Shown here: positions 1 through 8,640 of the stretch, in pieces
How positions within the stretch are numbered: position 1 is the first letter of the stretch
How the letters are laid out: each line of letters begins with the position of its first letter
Assembly (NCBI GenBank): GCA_036897485.1
Contig: JAYMTF010001946.1
Location: 1 to 20,506, forward strand
Source: Pelargonium nanum
Lineage: Eukaryota > Streptophyta > Magnoliopsida > Geraniales > Geraniaceae
DNA: 20,506 nt
Direction of reading: 5' to 3'
The notes under the pieces: generated by a model
The model's input: the letters and a program-made list of their open reading frames with translations, nothing else
Databases searched by the model: none
What the model was told of the DNA's origin: nothing
Translations under genes and position numbers: made by a program

Positions 1-532
1 CGGATGGGAGGCTGCCTTGGAGTGGTTTTCGGGTGCTTGGGAAGCTTCGGGGAGTCTTCGGAAGGACTTGGGAAGCTTTAGATGGAGAGGGGTGGCTCGA
101 GGGAACCATGGAGCTTCGAGGGAAGAAAGAATGGACCAAGGGAATGCCTTCCCCTTCCAGTACGGACGTTCGTACTGGCTGCATCCCTTGGCTAATATGG
201 ACACAAGTCCTGTTCCATGGGAGGTTCGTCTTCGGTCTTGTGTAGTCTCGTTCCCTTGAGTCCTTGGTGATGTGAGATGAACTTGGAACGGCTCGGTCCA
301 TCCTTGGAAGCGCTCGGGGTGGACTTGGATGGCTCGGGCCATCTAAGGTCAATTGACGGACGACCTTGGCACAAGTCTTCAGGGACGAGCCCGGCTTGGT
401 CCCTTAGTAAGTTTGGGGACGTCGAAGTGCCTTACCTTGGGCACTTGAGTCCAGGAAGCTCGTTACAAGGCCTCGTGGCGTCGACGCCTCGTGAGTCGTT
501 CGTTGGGTGCCCGAGGCGCGTGATGGCTTCGG
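1..532. other. GC-rich anonymous sequence left of the 77-bp array
   Basis: This stretch is clearly more GC-rich than the AT-rich DNA that follows about 1 kb later. Reading frames up to about 140 codons are open on both strands, but none shows a recognisable domain, and the openness fits base composition. Short phrases such as cttggga and ggcttggtcc recur loosely, suggesting decayed repeat DNA. It may be the edge of a larger transposon or satellite whose rest lies to the left. No function can be assigned. Confidence 0.4.
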
Positions 533-967
533 GGACCACCGGAGAATGTTGGGCATCGCCAACGGGTGAGAGGCAACCGTTGCCGTTGGGCGCGCACAAT
601 GGACTTGGGCGCCGCCAAGTGACGTTGGTCATCACCAACGGTCTCGGAGGTGACCATTGGCATTGGACGCGCACAAGGGACTTGGGCGCCGCCAAGCAAC
701 GTTGAATGTCGCCGACGGCTTCGGAGGCGACCATTGGCGTTGGGCGCCCACAATGGACTTGGGCGCCGCCAAGCGACGTTGGATGTCGCCGACGGTCTCG
801 AAGGCGACCATTGGCGTTGGGAGCGGACAATGGACTTGGGCGCCGCCAAGCGACGTTGGAAGTCGCCGACAGCCTCGGAGGCGACCATTGGCGTTGGGAG
901 CGCACAATGGACTTGGGCGCCGCCAAGCAACGTTGGATGTCACCGATGGCCACGGAGGTGAGCATTG
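533..967. repeat. 77-bp GC-rich minisatellite, about 5.5 copies
   Basis: The phrase ggacttgggc starts at 601, 678, 755, 832 and 909, a spacing of exactly 77 bp each time. A more diverged partial unit lies to the left (about 533-600), and the last unit fades out near 967. The units carry the same phrases in the same order (gccgccaag, acgttgg, tcgccgacgg, gaggcgaccattggcgttgg). They differ by scattered substitutions with no length change, so the array is moderately old but unbroken. Because 77 is not a multiple of three, each unit is read in a different frame from its neighbour. Frames nevertheless stay open for hundreds of bases on both strands, which I attribute to lack of AT-rich stop codons rather than to coding. 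Confidence 0.93.
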
Positions 968-1164
968 TGTTAGTCCTGACGCCTTGGACACGTGACTTCA
1001 GGTCAGTACTTCATAGTTGTGAGTTTGGTTACGTGAACGTGTCATGTTTTCATTTGTTTTTAAACTTATGATTTTTTGGGTAGAATCAGTTAGTATTGTG
1101 GAAGACAAACATATGAGTTCAAGCGAGAGGGATTTCGAAGGGGTATGTTTCGGAAAAGGTGCAC

Positions 1165-1421
1165 AAAGATTTAGGTAATGCCATCGGTACGTTCGCCGAA
1201 TTAAGCTGACCCTAATTATTTCAAAGGGTGGCGGTTCGTATGCAAGATATAGGGTCTTGTTTGACGTTCGTAACCCACTTCATAGGAAGAAAAAACAGAA
1301 CTTTGTAGGACTGGGCACTTCGCAAATCACCTTTCCATATGAAAAGTTTCCCAAATTCTATTGCTACTGCGGTCGGCTGGGCCACATCGAGAGTCATTGT
1401 CATGTTTATTGCGGTAGCTAA
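1165..1421 (+). pseudogene. Decayed DUF4283/zf-CCHC_4 zinc-knuckle fragment (LINE ORF1-type)
   Basis: From 1254 to 1421 one frame reads FDVRNPLHRKKKQ and then YCYCGRLGHIESHC, ending at a TAA. The first phrase fits the end of plant DUF4283-type domains (V-DVR-PL-RKKK). The second is a C-x2-C-x4-H-x4-C zinc knuckle with the W/L-G-H core. Just upstream, in other frames, are GNAIGTF and FKGWRF, which also fit the family, so the fragment is shifted and interrupted. Such proteins in plants are mostly ORF1s of L1-type LINEs or their domesticated relatives. An A-run at 1576-1585 may be the remains of a poly(A) tail. No endonuclease or reverse transcriptase is nearby. This lineage differs from the two RRM-type LINEs later in the window, which show no zinc knuckle. 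Confidence 0.6.
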
Positions 1422-1734
1422 CCCGAGTCCAGAGAGAGAGAGCTTTTAGCAATGAGCTAAAGGATCATAGATGAAGGAATTCCAACAACATGGTTCAATG
1501 GCTTAGAGCTGGGAAAGACGATGGAGTGAGATTTTCGATTAAAGGGGAGAGCTAATCATGTTATGTAGCTCCATTAAAAAAAAAACATGTATGACAATTT
1601 TTTTTAAATGTTATTATCCACAGCTGTATGTACCTTTTATATTTTGAAGCCAACATGTGTTAGGGTAACTTGTAACTTATATGAATATTTGGGTTTTTTT
1701 TTTTGGGGGGGTGTTACAACTTACAACTTACAAG
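1422..1734. other. AT-rich sequence with A- and T-tracts
   Basis: No gene is seen. It holds a GA-rich run (gagagagagag near 1431), the A-run at about 1576-1585 that may be a retroposon tail, and a T10/G7 homopolymer junction near 1694-1711. Confidence 0.4.
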
Positions 1735-1877
1735 GGGAAAGAAACAACCACCTGTCTGGCCAGCTCCTCCCATTAATGGCATTCATTACCATGCTTGCAC
1801 AGGAACTCTTGAAACCTCACATCTACCGATCATGCTTTCACAGCCCAAATTAGCCAAACCCTGGAACCCGATAATCT
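1735..1877 (-). pseudogene. Possible orphan exon or gene fragment, unidentified
   Basis: Read on the minus strand, this segment is less AT-rich than its surroundings. It gives LGCESMIGRCEVSRVPVQAW in one frame and, after a frame change, NAINGRSWPDRWLFLS. A pyrimidine-rich stretch ending in AG lies at its upstream edge (around 1878-1895), as at a 3' splice site. The peptide has the look of coding sequence (Cys, Trp and Arg rich, no low complexity), but I do not recognise the family, and the frame change means it is probably not an intact exon. It could also be chance. Confidence 0.2.
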
Positions 1878-2359
1878 CTTACAGAAAGATTAAATTGATG
1901 ATGCATAAGAACAATTGGAAAAAAAATCTTTGCTATTAATCGATAAGCAAAATTTTAAATCAACTAACAGAAAGCTAATGGCTATATCTACATTACTACA
2001 AGATCACAAATCATTTTAGCTATTTCATCTATCTTAGAATGAATGTTTTGGTTTCTTTTTCGATAAAAAATTAACCATAAGTAAGTTAGTTAGTTTTGTA
2101 TATTTACAATTGTATCTCCATAAGCATGTGTTGTAAGTTGCAACAAACTTAATGATACTAAGTAACTAATACAAATATTATTAATCATGCATAACTATCT
2201 TTCTTTAAATGAAGCAAAAACACTCATTTTAGAATGAAAAAAAAATAAAAGATAGACATGACACTCATTTGAGACGAAATGAGTAAAACAACGATTGATT
2301 AGCTAGGAGCTCATTAGGAAAACATTACTAGTCCATAGTGGTACTCTAATTTGTTCTCC
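1878..2359. other. AT-rich intergenic DNA
   Basis: No open frame of note, no clear repeat and no recognisable motif were seen. It separates the upstream fragments from the first SINE-like sequence downstream of the P450 gene. Confidence 0.4.
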
Positions 2360-2470
2360 CATGTATATCTTTCTTGTAACTTAGTGAAACTTACTGGGAA
2401 AGACGATTTAAGGCATATGATTCTCTCGAGATCTCAAGTTCGAGTCTCTTTTCATGGTGATGATATAACC
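2360..2470 (+). mobile_element. Degenerate tRNA-derived SINE-like sequence
   Basis: An A-box-like phrase, tgtaacttagtgaaac (2375-2390), is followed about 45 bp later by the B-box-like aagttcgagtctc (2436-2448), close to the pol III consensus GGTTCGANNCC. Order and spacing fit plant tRNA-related SINEs. The A box is weak and no clean tail or target-site duplication was found, so this is an old or partial copy. It cannot fold into a normal tRNA cloverleaf by eye and is not called as a tRNA gene. Confidence 0.4.
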
Positions 2471-2621
2471 ATTCAGAAAAAATTGCCCAACCACACAAAT
2501 TCAAGTTCGAGACACCAAAATATAATATTACTAAATCACACATGAAGTTCATTGTTGACATTATTGAGTAATATAGTTTTGCACTACTAGTGAAATGGGG
2601 TGTTTAGAGACAGACATATTG

Positions 2622-2924
2622 TTAACCCTTGTTCCTTGGGGCAATCTGTAGAAGAAGTCCCTGAGCTGGTTCCGGCATTGGATCCCTAGAAAAAGATTCG
2701 TCGGAAAGTAGCTTCCAAGTGAACCTAGTGACCACATAATGAAGGGCGGTTAGGGTTTCAACCCTTGCAAAGTCGTATCCGGGACATTTCCGAGCCCCTC
2801 CTCCGAATGGGACAAAGGTGTAGAGAGGAATTGATGATTGGTTTTCGAATCTTTTAGGGTTGAACTTTGATGGCTCCGCAAATATGTTTCCATCCATATG
2901 AGTCATGCAAGTGGTCCAAAATAT
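2622..2924 (-). CDS. P450 exon 4 (residues 375-474, haem-binding loop)
   Basis: The acceptor tttctag ends at 2925. The exon reads IFWTTCMTHMDGNIF, then PKRF and the FGGGARKCPG loop, and ends RNKG-TAA. The intron in front is 1627 bp, against 517 bp in the paralog; a SINE and an LTR-element remnant inside it account for roughly the difference. Confidence 0.92.
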   Translation of the reverse strand: MFWTTCMTHMDGNIFAEPSKFNPKRFENQSSIPLYTFVPFGGGARKCPGYDFARVETLTALHYVVTRFTWKLLSDESFSRDPMPEPAQGLLLQIAPRNKG

Positions 2925-5900
2925 CTAGAAATCATAAGAAGAAGAAAAAGCCTTCAACATCTGAAAAAAATATATTGACGAGGAATGAAATTTTTTTTAT
3001 AAGGGACGGGACAGCAGGCCTACAAAGACCTATGTTTCCCACCCCCTAGTCGGAGTGTCACCCAGGAGGCTCAAACCTAAGACCTCAAAAGACAACCAAA
3101 GCGCATCAACCGCTTGACCCAACATGCCTTGGTATGAAAAAGTTATAATGAAAACGTATTATATTTCAAAATAATCATGTACTATATCTAAATTGATCCA
3201 TTTTGTTTCTATATTTTGTTTCATTTACGTAGGTATTCAATTATAAATTTAGTAGAATTAGGAAATGTGTAAGTGAATTTAGGAAATATATTGTATTTAG
3301 AAAAATTTAGTTTATTTTTTTAGCCTAACTTATTTCCTATTTACAGGTCTTAATCTTCAATATAAAGAAGTCTCTCTTGTACTGGTTATCGCAAGTAATT
3401 CAAATCTATAAAACAAATTTAACATAGTATCATAACCTCTTAGTCATATGTTTTGAGAGTCTCTTGAAGTTTTCGCGGTTTCGGCGGTAGCCTTTGGCCA
3501 CTTGCCTAACCAAAAAAATCTTTTATTCAATGTTTTCGATTATTTTTTTTTTATTTTCACTTTATTTCTTCAAGCAAATTTCATATAAATTTTGAGTTTA
3601 TTACCTTTCACAATCTATTTTTATTTTTGGGTTTTCTTTATATCATCCATTCACATGAAAAAAAAATCGTGATTTCGTGTGAAGGGGAGTATCTTAGTAA
3701 TAAACTTGAGCGTCTTTTCTTTCCTACCATCACCATAGATTTTCTCTCTTTTCTTGTTAGATTTCATGCTAGCAACAAATCTATTTTTTCTTTTAACTCT
3801 AGATTTTTGTGGAGAGTAGAATTATGGGTTTGTAACAAATTTGGGCAAATTTTTAATTTTTAAAAGTTTAGTATTACTTTTTGGCTTTTATAGGACATCT
3901 CGGTAATTTTTTCCAGCCAACCGTTAATGACTTCTTCTTGGCGTTAATTATCATTATAGCGACATCAACATTTTCGTCTTCTTCTCGTTGGCCCTAACTG
4001 GTGGTGCTCTTCGTCGGTAACCATGTTTTGCAAACATCTATCACTAAAATAAGCTACACCGTACTTTTAATGCTGCAAGAAGTTTTAAAGTGAAATAAGA
4101 GAAAATTCAAGCTCTCGCATTGATATGCTTTACATGATCCAGTTTGAGGGGAGTGTGAAAATGCAATTCTAAGTTTAGTACAACTACAAAATGTGTTAGT
4201 GAAATTATAAAATATATTGTATTTAGAAAAGTTTAATTTCATTTCCTAATAATTTCTATAAAGTTCATATATTTGTCATATGTTTTTATTTAGTCTAAAG
4301 TACGACGTTATCATTCCCGTTCAGTCATTTTTGTTAAATGGCCTAACAAAATAGGTTAGATTTTGGTGACATGACAATATTTGTGTGCTGATTTTTATTT
4401 AAAAATAATTTTCATTTTTTTTATACGTGACCACAAACTATCCAACGAAAGGATTAAGCTAGAACAATATTGTCATACTTTGAACTAAATAAGGTCATAT
4501 GAAAGATTTTACGAACAATGTGTAATTATTGGGCGTTAAGTTTTCACTTACTTGCCACCCTTTAGGAATGAGGTATCCACCAAACTCTACATCTTTCAGA
4601 ACCTTCCTGAAACCACCTAAGATTGGAGGAAACATTCTAAGAGTTTCTAATGCAACACTCCATGTGTACTTCATGTTGGCTAGATCTTCCCATGTTAGAG
4701 GTTCATCTTTGCCCTTGCTTTTAGCTATCTCTTCTTGTTCTACATGTACAAATCAACTAAAACTTTTAATAGCAATCTTACCGAGTAAAATTTCTACAAG
4801 TTGTCACGCTGAGCAAAATTTATGGATCCGTCCCTGGATAGAAAGAATTGGAGAATGTACAAGTGTAAATAATGTCAAATAGTTTTTCTACGAGTTTGGA
4901 GCCACGCTTACCTTTAAGAACACCCGCATAAACATCCGGGTAAATGGCAAGAATCCGAAGAATAAAGGTGAGCAAAACAGATGTAGTATCATGTCCGGCA
5001 ATCATAACCGTCATAACATTGTGCACGATCTCATCCTCCGTTAATGCTTCGTTCTTGTCTTCTCCGCCGATGCTAAGCAAGCAAGCAATGAGGTCTTGGC
5101 GAGGGGAAGCAACATTTTGCTCAAGCTCCACTCTCTTCTTGTGTATAAGAGCCTTCACCATCTCATGAATCCTTGCACTTGATCTAAGGCTGCTATTGTA
5201 GTATGTGAAAGGCAAATTAATAGGGATTGACAACATTCCTCGCATCACCGCACGAAATTGCTTCAAAAATTCATCTCTAAGAGCTCCTTTCTCAATACCA
5301 AACAATAGGATGCATATCATGTTGAATGTGAGGGTCTTCATTAAGGGCATTGCCTGTCACCAATAGAGAAAAAGAAGAAGAATTTCATTTTTTATATGAA
5401 CAAGTGTACCAATCGAGACTCGATCCTGAGACCTTAAGAAAAACAAACACCTTAAACTGCTTGTGCCAATGATAAATTTTGGTAGAAGAAGAATTTCAAC
5501 AGAGAGAGACGGTGAGGGTAGGGGTTTGGGACATTAGGGACTAGGGTTTTTTTTTTGTTTTTTTTTATATCAGGGATTAGGGTTTGTTTGGTTGTTGTTG
5601 TTGTTTATTTATTTTTTTCATTTAAAGCGAACTAAGGGCTTGTTTGGCTTTAGTTTTATTTAAGTTAGAGGGTATTTTGGTCTTTTTTTCATTGAACGGA
5701 CGGAATTATAAACGAAATGAACAATGGATGGTCTAGGGTATTTAAAAGTTAGAGAAAATAGTTCAGGATATCTAGGATTAAAGGATGTCAAGTATACATG
5801 GTAGATACGTGTAATTATCCCTTTAGAAAATTAGACACGAGGGTAACCCTATTTCTCAATATCCAAGTTTCATTTATCATTGCATAGTGTTGAAAACTCT

Positions 5901-7051
5901 TACACTCCAAATTTCTAGTTCGAGACTGTGCGTAAAACAAATTGAAGAATAGGATAGATTCCATCTCTAAAGTCCAAAATATTAAATTTTTTCCATTTTA
6001 GGTATATATAAACAGTTGACTTGTTTTTCGAATCATAATTAATTATTGTCTTAATCTCCTATCAAAACAATGATACGTCCACAAATATAACTTCAATGAG
6101 TTGGAAAAAAGAAAACAAATTTTGGGGCATAAATAATTTATTTCACTATGAAAGTTTTGAGCACGATCAAGAAATCGATTAGTTAAGACATTATTGATAA
6201 TAATTTTGAAATAGTTGGACACTAAATTTGAAATATGTGCACAGTAGAGAGATCAATTATGAATTCAACCCGATTGAAACTTGAGATCTACTCTTGTCAC
6301 AGATCGCATGCAAATAACATTCATAACCAATTAGAAAGAAAAAAAACCCAACTAAGTTAGTGTTTAAGAATGACGATGGGGATCGATATAAAAATAGGAT
6401 TTGTGATCAAATTTTGTGTAGGCAAAATATTAGTTAAGATGCTTTTTGTGACAATAAATCTTAAATCTTAATTAAACATGCAAGTAAAAAACAAATAGTG
6501 AGTTTCAAGGAGCCTCTAAAAACATGAAAGTTCATCAAATTTTGATGCTCAATCAATACCTCAATTTGTTGCTTGCCTTGCCAGTGCAATTCAAGATGCT
6601 CCCTAATCTCCGCATCCATTGTCCACACATATTGCTTGAGCGATTCGGGTTTCAAGAACGATACCAACGCGCCTCTTATCCGTTTATGATCTTCTCCATT
6701 GAGCTCCAATAGGTTTCTTTCGCCTAAAATCATCCGAGCGGACTGAGCCGTTTGGTTGGTGATCACATTGCTATCGCTCGCAAACACTAACTTGTTCGCA
6801 GCTTGTCCATAAATGAACACAGTTGGTTTTCCAAAGAGGCTTAGCTTTGAAACCGGACCGTATTTTTGAACTCTTTGCTGTAGCCATTTCTCTGCGGTGT
6901 TGGCTCTCTTGGCCCAGATAAGGCTCAGGCTCTGCCCGATTATCGGGAGTCCCATAGAGCCCGGAGGGAGCTTTCCCGGCGATGTTCTTAGCCGGACGAG
7001 GAGGAAGAAGGTGGGTATGAGGAACAGCAACACTGTGAAGAAGGTGTCCAT
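2622..7051 (-). CDS. Cytochrome P450 of the CYP85 clan (CYP716/CYP728-like), four exons, complete
   Basis: Minus-strand exons 7051-6560, 5353-4912, 4739-4552 and 2924-2622 join with GT/AG borders and compatible phases (0, 1, 0) into 1425 bp, 474 residues plus TAA. The start at 7051 is chosen because MDTFFTVLLFLIP begins a hydrophobic ER signal anchor; an in-frame Met 19 codons upstream adds a polar leader unlike P450s. A PPGSMGLPIIG hinge follows. Hallmarks in order: I-helix AGHDTTS (about 283-289), ETLR (343-346), the PERF-type motif as PKRF, and haem loop FGGGARKCPG (414-423, Cys421 as iron ligand). Length is normal. P450s of this clan oxidise sterols, triterpenoids, diterpenoids and brassinosteroids using NADPH-P450 reductase on the ER. 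The GGYLIPKGWQ and PGYDFARVETL phrases recall CYP716/CYP728, but subfamily and substrate are not determinable here. A paralog lies at 13815-14816. No convincing TATA box was seen upstream. Confidence 0.9.
2990..3135 (-). mobile_element. tRNA-derived SINE in P450 intron 3
   Basis: On the minus strand, tgggtcaagcggttga (3121-3106) matches the pol III A box and aggtttgagcctc (3078-3066) matches the B box, with typical spacing. A tRNA-unrelated body (ggtgacactccgactagggg) follows. It ends in a short T/A-rich tail near 2990. Possible duplicated flanks (gaatgaaa on the left, gtatgaaa on the right) are too imperfect to call a target-site duplication. The SINE is in the same orientation as the P450 transcript. 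It is the best preserved of the five SINE-like sequences in the window. Confidence 0.7.
3228..4260 (+). mobile_element. Small Copia/TRIM-like LTR element remnant in P450 intron 3 (fossil)
   Basis: About 90 bp at 3240-3320 recur in direct orientation at 4165-4240, at roughly 80% identity by eye. The first copy (LTR about 3228-3424) ends in ttaaca and is followed by tagtatcataacctct, a decayed form of the TGGTATCAGAGCC primer-binding site. The second copy is preceded by tttgaggggagtg, the classic Copia polypurine tract. About 730 bp lie between, with no recognisable coding domain. The second LTR looks shortened. LTRs under 200 bp with a short non-coding interior suggest a TRIM, or an internally deleted Copia. 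It is old and broken. Confidence 0.6.
4552..4739 (-). CDS. P450 exon 3 (residues 312-374, K-helix)
   Basis: The acceptor catgtag ends at 4740. The exon is 188 bp and contains LTWEDLANMKYTW and the K-helix ETLR, ending IPKGWQ before GTAAGT at 4551. The paralog's exon 3 has exactly the same length and phases, with 45 of 63 residues identical. Confidence 0.9.
4912..5353 (-). CDS. P450 exon 2 (residues 165-311)
   Basis: The acceptor tgacag ends at 5354, and the exon opens AMPLMKTLTFNMIC, typical of CYP85-clan proteins. It carries the oxygen-binding I-helix AGHDTTS. The donor is AAAG before GTAAGC at 4911, phase 1. Intron 2 below it is only 172 bp. Confidence 0.88.
5395..5480 (-). mobile_element. 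tRNA-derived SINE remnant in P450 intron 1
   Basis: On the minus strand, tggcacaagcagtttaag (5468-5451) fits the A box and ggatcgagtctc (5426-5415) the B box. The stretch between the boxes resembles that of the intron 3 SINE (both carry a TTTGnTTnTC..AGGTCT pattern), so the two probably belong to one family. It lies just inside the 3' splice site of exon 2. No clear tail was seen. Confidence 0.55.
5481..6559. other. Remainder of P450 intron 1
   Basis: The sequence is AT-rich and non-coding. It contains two TAGGGTTT-type telo-box-like octamers separated by T-tracts (about 5541-5590) and a weak SINE-like phrase at 5881-5928. The 5' splice site of the intron is at 6559. Confidence 0.5.
5870..5940 (+). 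mobile_element. Weak SINE-like pol III box pair
   Basis: tgcatagtgttgaaaact (5881-5898) resembles an A box, and tagttcgagact (5916-5927) resembles a B box. Spacing is short but plausible. No tail or duplication was found, so this is only a candidate. Confidence 0.25.
6560..7051 (-). CDS. P450 exon 1 (residues 1-164)
   Basis: It encodes the N-terminal membrane anchor, proline-rich hinge and the A to C-helix region (KYGPVSKLSLFGKPTVF, RKR-type GEDHKRIRGALVSFLKPE). It ends in CAAATTGAG before the donor GTATTG at 6559, leaving phase 0. Reading through the donor meets a stop about 30 codons later, which supports splicing here. Confidence 0.88.
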
Positions 7052-7225
7052 GTTTGTGTTGTGTTGTGTGAAGTGTGTTTTTGGTGTATTTGTATCACAA
7101 ACTTCCAATAGTTTTCTTACAAGTTAAATGAATTGGTGTTTGTGTTACCTTAACTTTTGTCAAGGAGTTTAATGTATTTTAGATTTTTGTTGATTTTGGC
7201 ATCCTAACTTTTCTCAAAAGTCAAT

Positions 7226-7345
7226 TTGTTAATCACGTATCAGTTGGCAACGCACTCCGAAATTGCGAAAAGAACTCTCGAGTTCGATCTCATTAACACA
7301 AACCTATAGGGAGGGGAGATGAGCTTAATCGTAACTAAGCTCCGA
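7226..7345 (+). mobile_element. tRNA-derived SINE upstream of the P450 gene
   Basis: tatcagttggcaacgc (7238-7253) is a good A box and gagttcgatctc (7280-7291) a good B box, about 40 bp apart. A GA-rich body (agggaggggagatgagc) follows. It lies about 190 bp upstream of the P450 start codon in opposite orientation, so it could have contributed to or interrupted the promoter. No clean target-site duplication was found. Confidence 0.5.
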
Positions 7346-7914
7346 ACTGTATTAAACAAGTGATTTACCCCAAAAATAATTGTCAGATATAATTTTATTT
7401 TATCTGGTTTGACACTAAAGTTAAGATCTATATCCAATTCAACTTATTGTTAGTGAGAAGTATCGTTTTTGTTATTTTATATTCTAACACGTGATTTTGT
7501 TGCTGACATGACATTTTTTTATACTTTTCAAATACCGAACAGAGCAATGTCAATGTCTTTTTTTTTACTAGTTATCTCAAATTAAGTGTCTGTATACAGT
7601 GAATAAGGATTTATGGTCAAACAATAGAAAAATTTATTACACATTGATGATATAGAAAGTGACAGAATTGATGTACTGTAGTTAATTCCATTTTTAAACA
7701 AGTTTTTGATTTATATAGAAAGTTTTTTTCTCTGTTTATTAAAATAAATATTGACTTTGATAAAACAAAATTAGACTGATACATGAATTTTAATGATTGT
7801 GCAATGTATATGTAGTGCGTGAATTGTTGTATATGCATCACACCAACTCAAATGATATAAATTCAATGTTTCTTAATATATGCAATGTTTTTACGTGATA
7901 GACAAATTTTTATA
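7346..7914. other. AT-rich intergenic DNA
   Basis: No gene or clear repeat. Open frames here are short and AT-driven. Confidence 0.4.
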
Positions 7915-8201
7915 TGTTATGAATAATATTAGTGGACGTCTATAGCTAGCGCTAGTAATGACGGGATCTTAACCCAACACGTTACTTGGAGAAGATGTCT
8001 CGAACTCGACACGTTACTTGGAGAGGAGGACATTACTATAGTTACTTAATAGTGTAGTTTCTTATTGCCACATATTTCCTATTATTATGTAAGTTGCTTA
8101 CCCTATATAAAGAGTCAATAATTGTACAAACTAATATACAAATAATATCATTCTTCTCTCTACTTCCTAGTCTCTATTACTTCTCTTATCATTTCACAAC
8201 A
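7915..8201 (+). mobile_element. Probable solo LTR of a Copia-type element (fossil)
   Basis: The block starts TGTTATG and ends TTTCACAACA. Near its 3' part it has a TATA box with the layout of an LTR promoter (accctatataaagag at about 8100-8113), followed by a pyrimidine-rich U5-like region. The flanking pentamers are TTATA on the left and TTGTA on the right, one mismatch apart, as expected for an old 5-bp target-site duplication. No internal domain accompanies it. Inside is a 32-bp-period imperfect duplication of acacgttacttggaga (about 7977 and 8009). Confidence 0.45.
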
Positions 8202-8254
8202 TTGTAGTACTATTTGTTTATAGCAATTTTCATAGTACTATTAAATATGGGAAA

Positions 8255-8640
8255 GTACATAAAACATCCTTGTACTTTTAATATTGGACAACTCTAAACA
8301 TCTTTTCAGAATTAGTTAAGTTTGACGGAATTAGACTCTCTCTCTCATCATGTACAATTCTAGAGTCGTTCCGTCAGTTGAGTTTGACGAAATTAGACTC
8401 TTTCATTATGTGCACTGCACAAGACTTATTTTTTTGTTTGAAATGTCAAATTTACCATTACAGAAGGTATCCATGTACTTGTCACCTCCAACATTGGCAT
8501 CCCTAAACTTTTTATTTAATAACTTTATATTAGCTTGTACAATTCATGAGTCATTCCGTCTTGCCAGCAACTTTTTTTTTTTCAAATTTCATTTATTAAA
8601 TTTAAATGTGTATTTGTGTTGATTCCATTAATTTATGAAG
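8255..8640. repeat. Block of diverged direct repeats
   Basis: Three pairs are visible. Agtt(a/g)agtttgacg(g/a)aattagactct starts at 8314 and 8376. Tgtacaattc(t/a)..gagtc(g/a)ttccgtc starts at 8351 and 8536. A looser pair around 8265 and 8468 shares atcc(t/a)tgtact and attgg. The arrangement suggests an internally duplicated non-coding transposon or its terminal region. I see no inverted termini or coding sequence, so no family is assigned. Confidence 0.45.

Noticed and set aside
533-967. CRISPR-like array
   Set aside because: Units are contiguous 77-bp repeats without spacers, in a plant nuclear context.
432-1071. Several open frames of 100-177 codons on both strands across the GC-rich array
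   Set aside because: They are repeats read in shifting frames and are open simultaneously on both strands; no domain, no consistent frame, and the openness fits GC-rich composition.
2436-2448. B-box-like phrases as tRNA genes
   Set aside because: No acceptor or anticodon stems can be paired around them; they fit SINE promoters instead.
5541-5590. Interstitial telomere-like TAGGGTTT motifs
   Set aside because: Only two separated octamers, not a tandem array; such motifs are common in plant DNA.
7087-7094. tacaaata on the minus strand as a TATA box for the P450 gene
   Set aside because: It lies only about 36-43 bp before the ATG, which would leave almost no 5' leader; weak match.
6461-7108. 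Upstream in-frame Met at 7108 as the P450 start
   Set aside because: It adds a polar 19-residue leader before the hydrophobic anchor; P450s of this clan start at the anchor, so 7051 is preferred.
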